A DNA stretch of 64,000 nucleotides from Trichormus sp. NMC-1 (lineage in GTDB: Bacteria > Cyanobacteriota > Cyanobacteriia > Cyanobacteriales > Nostocaceae): the NCBI RefSeq assembly GCF_001858025.1, contig NZ_LZQD01000001.1, positions 124,001-188,000 of the forward strand, written 5' to 3'. Under the pieces are notes generated by a model. It was given only the letters and a program-made list of their open reading frames with translations, made no database searches and had not been told where the DNA came from. A program made the translations under genes and the position numbers. Below, one piece after another: positions 60,643 through 64,000 of the stretch (the first letter of the stretch is position 1; the number at the start of each line of letters is the position of its first letter).

Positions 60643-63219
60643 CTATTTGACATGAGCAATAGTGACACCACTGCCCCCATCAGCTTGTTCGGCTGGTTCA
60701 TAGTGGCTAACTCTGGGATGCTGTTGTAGAAAAGCGTGAACGCCTTGCTTGAGCTTACCAGTACCGTGTCCGTGAATAATCCAGAGAGGTCCATCAGCTT
60801 CAGAAATGGCTTTGTCTAAAATATATTCGCTATCAGCTACCCGTTTTCCGCGCAAATCTACGGTATTTTTGGAAGTGCGAATGGCTGGGACTGGTGCTGG
60901 TGGTGGAGTGACTACGGCTGGGGCTGGTTTGGCTTTAATGATGGGTTCTGGTTTTTGCCCATCTAGAGATTCTACGTCTGGTAATTGCACCGTCATTTTC
61001 ATGATTCCAAAGCGGACAGTTAACTCACCATCTGTATTAGGGGCGGTGATTACTTCGGCGGTTTGTCCTAATTTGGGAATACGGATGCGATCGCCTATTT
61101 TAGGCATAAACCCAGGTTTGGGTTTGGGTGGTGGTGCTGGTTGATATTTTTCGGTGATTTGATTTAACGCACTGGTTGCTTGCTGGGCATCTTGGGCTGT
61201 GGGTGTGCCTTTTTGCAAACGGCGAATTACTTGGGCAATTTCTCCTTTAGCTTGGGTAATTGCTTGTTGTACTGCTACTTCCTGAGAAGCACGCAAATCT
61301 TTTTCTCTCTCTTCTAAAGCTGTGGCTTTTTGAGAAACTTCTTTATATAACTTTTCTGCTTGGCGTAACAATTCTTGGGCTTCAGCGGCTTTGGTTTCTT
61401 GACGACGGCGTTGGGCTTCTAAACCGGCAATCACCTGATTCACTTCATCGCTGGCTTCTCCCACTTGGGTTTTAGCCTCTGCGACTACTTCCGGTTTTAG
61501 CCCTAAGCGTAAGGCAATAGTTAAAGCGTTAGAGCGTCCAGGAATGCCCCACAACAGCCGATAAGTTGGCGAGAGAGTACTTTCGTCAAATTCTACGGAA
61601 GCGTTCTCAAATCGCTCATCTTCGTATTTCAGGGCTTTGAGTTCACCGAAGTGGGTGGTGGCAATTGTGAGTTGGGCATGATTGGCGAGATATTGCAAGA
61701 GAGCGATCGCTAATGCACTACCTTCTGCCGGATCTGTACCTGCCCCAACTTCATCCAGTAAAACGAGGGATTGGTAATTGGTGATTGGTGATTGGTGATT
61801 GGTAATTGGTGTTGGCGGTAGCCTGCCGTTAGGCATATGGTAATTGGTGATTGGTAGTTTTATTCCTTCTTCTTCCTCTTCCTCCTGACTCCTGACTCCT
61901 GACTCCTGTACGGGCGAAGCATTCGGGCGATCAATTATCGGTTTTTGGCAAAGGCTATTTTCCGAATGCTTCGCCCCTACCTCTAATGCTTCTAAAATCC
62001 GACTAATGCGGCGAATATGTCCTGAGAATGTGGATAAACTTTGTTGTAAAGATTGTTCATCACCAATATCAGCTAAGACTTTGTCAAACCAAGGCATTTC
62101 TACTGGTTCGCGGGCGGGGACAAATAAACCCACTTTCGCCATCAAAGCCGCTAATCCCAAGGTTTTTAACGTTACTGTTTTCCCGCCAGTATTGGGGCCT
62201 GTAATTGTCACTACCCGAATATTGGGACTGATGAGTAAATCGACGGGAACGACTGGGTTTCCTTGTTCATGCTGCTGTTGCCAAACTAACAACGGGTGAC
62301 GCAGTTGCCGCAAGGTGATAATTTCTTGTTCTTCCCGATTAATGAAGCGAGGAGGATTAGCACCTATCCAGAAACTATAACGAGATTTAGCTGTTGCCAA
62401 ATCTAAGGTGGTGACAATGGCTAATAACCTTTCTAAATCTGGTTTAACTGCGGCGACTTGTTCGGTTAAGGCGCGGCGAATTGATTCTGCTTCTGTTTGT
62501 TCTTTTCTGATGGTTTGGCGCAGTTGGTTCCCTATAGGGACGACGCTGTGAGGTTCAATATATAAAGTCGCGCCACTGGTGGAAGTGTCGTGAACAATAC
62601 CGGGAATTGCGTCTTTTTGCGGTGCTTTGACTGGGATCACAAAGCGATCGCCCCTTTGAGTAATCAGTTGTTCCTGAACTGCACCTGATTTGGCTTGAAT
62701 GATGTTTTGCAGTTTTTGGGTAATTTGGCTGCGTATGCGCCGTAAATCAATGCGAATTTCCCCCATTTTTTGACTGGCGCGATCAGTGACTTGAGCGCGT
62801 TCATCAATACAGCGGTGAATTTCCTGTTCTAGTTCTGGGTAAGTCCGTAATTCGGAAACTAACTCAGTCAGGATTGGTAAATTGTCCTGGTTATCAATTA
62901 CACGCCGTAAATTTCTCGTACCCGCGAGGGTAGTTGCGATCGCTAACAGTTCCTCACCTGATAAAATTCCTTGCAGTTCGGCTCGTTCTAGGGAATCGCC
63001 AATATCTTGAATTCCCTCAAAAGACAAACCTGGGGAAAGGTGACTTTCCAGTTGGTAGACTTCTTTTGTTTGAGCCAACAACTTTTGGCTTTCTGTCTGG
63101 GTTTCCGGGATTGGCAAGTTACGCGCAACTATTGCCCCTAACTTGGTTGCCGCAAAGGTGGAAAGGTGCTGGCAGAGGCGTTGCCATTCTAGTAGTTCTA
63201 AGGTTTCAGATTGGATCAA
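60643..63219 (-). CDS. mutS2: MutS2 (endonuclease/anti-recombination) with a repeat-derived insert
   Basis: 858 aa against about 790 usual. N-terminal core and clamp helices, then the ABC-type ATPase: Walker A TGPNTGGKT (340-348), signature STFSGHIRRISRILEAL, Walker B LVLLDEVGAGTDP (485-). A long coiled coil and a C-terminal Smr nuclease domain (VDLRGKR, HGHGTGKL) follow. Between the signature helix and Walker B, residues about 413-483 are extra: a low-complexity tract (ASPVQESGVRSQEEEEEEG, ITNHQSPITNYQS) encoded by stacked repeats at 61767-61980. The frame survives. MutS2 suppresses homologous recombination or helps rescue stalled ribosomes in other bacteria. Confidence 0.93.
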   Translation of the reverse strand: MIQSETLELLEWQRLCQHLSTFAATKLGAIVARNLPIPETQTESQKLLAQTKEVYQLESHLSPGLSFEGIQDIGDSLERAELQGILSGEELLAIATTLAGTRNLRRVIDNQDNLPILTELVSELRTYPELEQEIHRCIDERAQVTDRASQKMGEIRIDLRRIRSQITQKLQNIIQAKSGAVQEQLITQRGDRFVIPVKAPQKDAIPGIVHDTSTSGATLYIEPHSVVPIGNQLRQTIRKEQTEAESIRRALTEQVAAVKPDLERLLAIVTTLDLATAKSRYSFWIGANPPRFINREEQEIITLRQLRHPLLVWQQQHEQGNPVVPVDLLISPNIRVVTITGPNTGGKTVTLKTLGLAALMAKVGLFVPAREPVEMPWFDKVLADIGDEQSLQQSLSTFSGHIRRISRILEALEVGAKHSENSLCQKPIIDRPNASPVQESGVRSQEEEEEEGIKLPITNYHMPNGRLPPTPITNHQSPITNYQSLVLLDEVGAGTDPAEGSALAIALLQYLANHAQLTIATTHFGELKALKYEDERFENASVEFDESTLSPTYRLLWGIPGRSNALTIALRLGLKPEVVAEAKTQVGEASDEVNQVIAGLEAQRRRQETKAAEAQELLRQAEKLYKEVSQKATALEEREKDLRASQEVAVQQAITQAKGEIAQVIRRLQKGTPTAQDAQQATSALNQITEKYQPAPPPKPKPGFMPKIGDRIRIPKLGQTAEVITAPNTDGELTVRFGIMKMTVQLPDVESLDGQKPEPIIKAKPAPAVVTPPPAPVPAIRTSKNTVDLRGKRVADSEYILDKAISEADGPLWIIHGHGTGKLKQGVHAFLQQHPRVSHYEPAEQADGGSGVTIAHVK
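61767..61980. repeat. Stacked repeats inside mutS2 (STRRs + MITE-like)
   Basis: From right to left: a 73-bp element with inverted ends GTACGGGCGAAGCATTCGG (61908-61926) and CCGAATGCTTCGCCCCTAC (61962-61980); a CTCCTGA heptamer run (61883-61907); a CTTCTTCCTCTTCC tract; and ATTGGTG/ATTGGTA heptamers (61770-61812 and about 61838-61855). All three types are intergenic repeats elsewhere, but here they are in frame within mutS2. Confidence 0.88.
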
Positions 63220-63510
63220 GGTTTCAACGTCTAATCTGAAGATATGGTAACAATTCTCGCCCCCAGAAAGCGAAATTTTCAGGAATAAATCAGCAATAAA
63301 TTTTTTGCGTGTGTCTGTGAAGCAAAAAGTTATCAGTATAGGTAAGAAACAGGCGTTTTTGTAGGGTGTGCCGTATGGAATTGGCTTAAAAGCGGGAAAG
63401 CAGGCTGATTTGCTAAAAATGGCAAACCCAGTAATTACACTCTAGTTAAAAAAGCAATTTGTATACAAAATAGGAGTTGCCACATACATAATGACGGTGA
63501 TTGTAATCCG

Positions 63511-64000
63511 ATGAATAACTCAATGATTTCTAGCCGCCAAGTCAGAAAGTATCTGCAATTTCCAGCCTTATCAGTAATATTGGCTGCTAATTTAGGAATC
63601 ACTGCCATAGATGCACCAGCTTTAGCCCAAACTACCACAGTTTCATCTGTCAAAAACAGTGTAACCTTTACTTGCAACGACTCTGAAGCGAAAATCAAAG
63701 CTAAAAATGGAGCGAGGGTAACCGTTGGCACATCAACAATCTACATTGGTTATCAGCAAGTATCATCTCTTAACAAAGACCCCCGCATCATCCGTTTTGA
63801 TAAAGGTGTGAAAAAATGGTGTCGCAGCGACTACGAAACCACTGGTGATGATGGTAGTGGCTATGGACTGATTTGGAATGGAGGAAGTGTTTTATACGGT
63901 GTTTTCTCCTCCACTGGTAGCCAAACTGGTAATGATTTCCGGCGCTTTGCTACTGGCCGTTGGCTACCCAGCTATGGTAGTGGTGGCGGTGCAAAAGTAG
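63511..64000 (+). CDS. Secreted protein of unknown function (partial)
   Basis: The frame from ATG 63511 is open to the window end (163 codons). It has a signal peptide: basic start (MNNSMISSRQVRKYLQFP), hydrophobic core (ALSVILAANLGITA), and likely cleavage at ALA-Q near residue 40. The mature part is rich in Gly, Ser and aromatic residues (TIYIGYQQVSS, KWCRSDYETTGDDGSGYGL, RRFATGRWLPSYGSGGG) with Cys residues at about 54 and 93 that may pair. I recognise no enzyme motif; periplasmic or extracellular. An ATG at 63523 is an alternative start. 3' end is outside the window. Confidence 0.65.
   Translation, partial: MNNSMISSRQVRKYLQFPALSVILAANLGITAIDAPALAQTTTVSSVKNSVTFTCNDSEAKIKAKNGARVTVGTSTIYIGYQQVSSLNKDPRIIRFDKGVKKWCRSDYETTGDDGSGYGLIWNGGSVLYGVFSSTGSQTGNDFRRFATGRWLPSYGSGGGAKV

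Overview
The window comes from a filamentous, probably heterocyst-forming cyanobacterium of the order Nostocales. Four things point there: many HIP1 octamers (GCGATCGC, e.g. 15233-15240); a HetP-type differentiation protein (28289-28567); families known mainly from cyanobacteria (DUF3038/DUF4335, DUF2997/Ycf35-like/ferredoxin, DUF3891, DUF3082); and the heptanucleotide tandem repeats (STRRs) and small palindromic elements that fill the gaps. I see no rRNA, tRNA, CRISPR array, intact insertion sequence or prophage. The DNA is AT-rich and about 57 protein genes are supported.

Layout. 1-6.0 kb: end of a CHASE2 sensor gene, a small membrane protein, an FHA-PAS-GAF-GGDEF-EAL cyclic-di-GMP protein and a fatty-acid-hydroxylase-like membrane enzyme, with a long gap holding two MITE-like elements. 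6.7-9.7 kb: QueD, an MFS transporter and an ATPase with a degenerate P-loop. 9.9-13.8 kb: a tightly overlapping Mrp-type cation/proton antiporter operon (C, D, E, F, G, a DUF4040 A-fragment, B). 13.8-18.9 kb: a heme-oxygenase-fold/DUF3891/methyltransferase operon preceded by a missed 48-aa ORF, a missed 51-aa lmo0937-type membrane protein, YchF and a proline-rich peptide. 19.1-22.3 kb: a 1056-aa membrane protein built of about seven roughly 100-aa repeats. 22.9-25.1 kb: a DUF262 + HEPN-ribonuclease pair, a candidate defence module. 25.2-28.6 kb: Orn/Lys/Arg decarboxylase, a small conserved protein, a divergent TrpC and the HetP homologue. 28.6-30.1 kb is non-coding. 30.1-32.7 kb: a PAS histidine kinase with a receiver-AraC regulator. 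33.0-35.4 kb: rsmA, ispE and DUF3082, with a 345-bp heptamer array between rsmA and ispE.

36.0-43.3 kb: a three-gene operon of a dynamin-like GTPase, a giant Hsp70/actin-fold ATPase and an unknown 362-aa protein. Its make-up recalls the SrfB/SrfC pair of enterobacteria and it is the best candidate for an undescribed membrane or chaperone machine. 43.6-49.2 kb: ketopantoate-reductase-like protein, fasciclin protein, a His-rich double-glycine-leader peptide, HAD hydrolase, HppD and an SDR protein. 49.5-57.4 kb: a NYN-LOTUS RNase-like protein; a DUF2997/DUF1257/ferredoxin operon ending in a duplicated terminator; and a NACHT-pentapeptide STAND protein. A 98-bp segment of the NYN gene is copied perfectly, and in the same reading frame, into the pentapeptide domain. 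58.0-63.2 kb: the DUF4335/DUF3038 pair and mutS2, whose ORF has absorbed stacked repeats as a roughly 70-aa insert just before Walker B. The window ends inside a secreted-protein gene.

Recurring theme: small repeats have reshaped this stretch. There are 28-bp palindromes with GTAG...CTAC ends, several MITE-like elements of about 70-200 bp, and STRR arrays of up to 49 copies. They have entered coding sequences (mutS2, the rsmA 3' end, the NACHT-pentapeptide gene) as well as gaps. All family assignments come from reading the translated sequence; no database search was possible.
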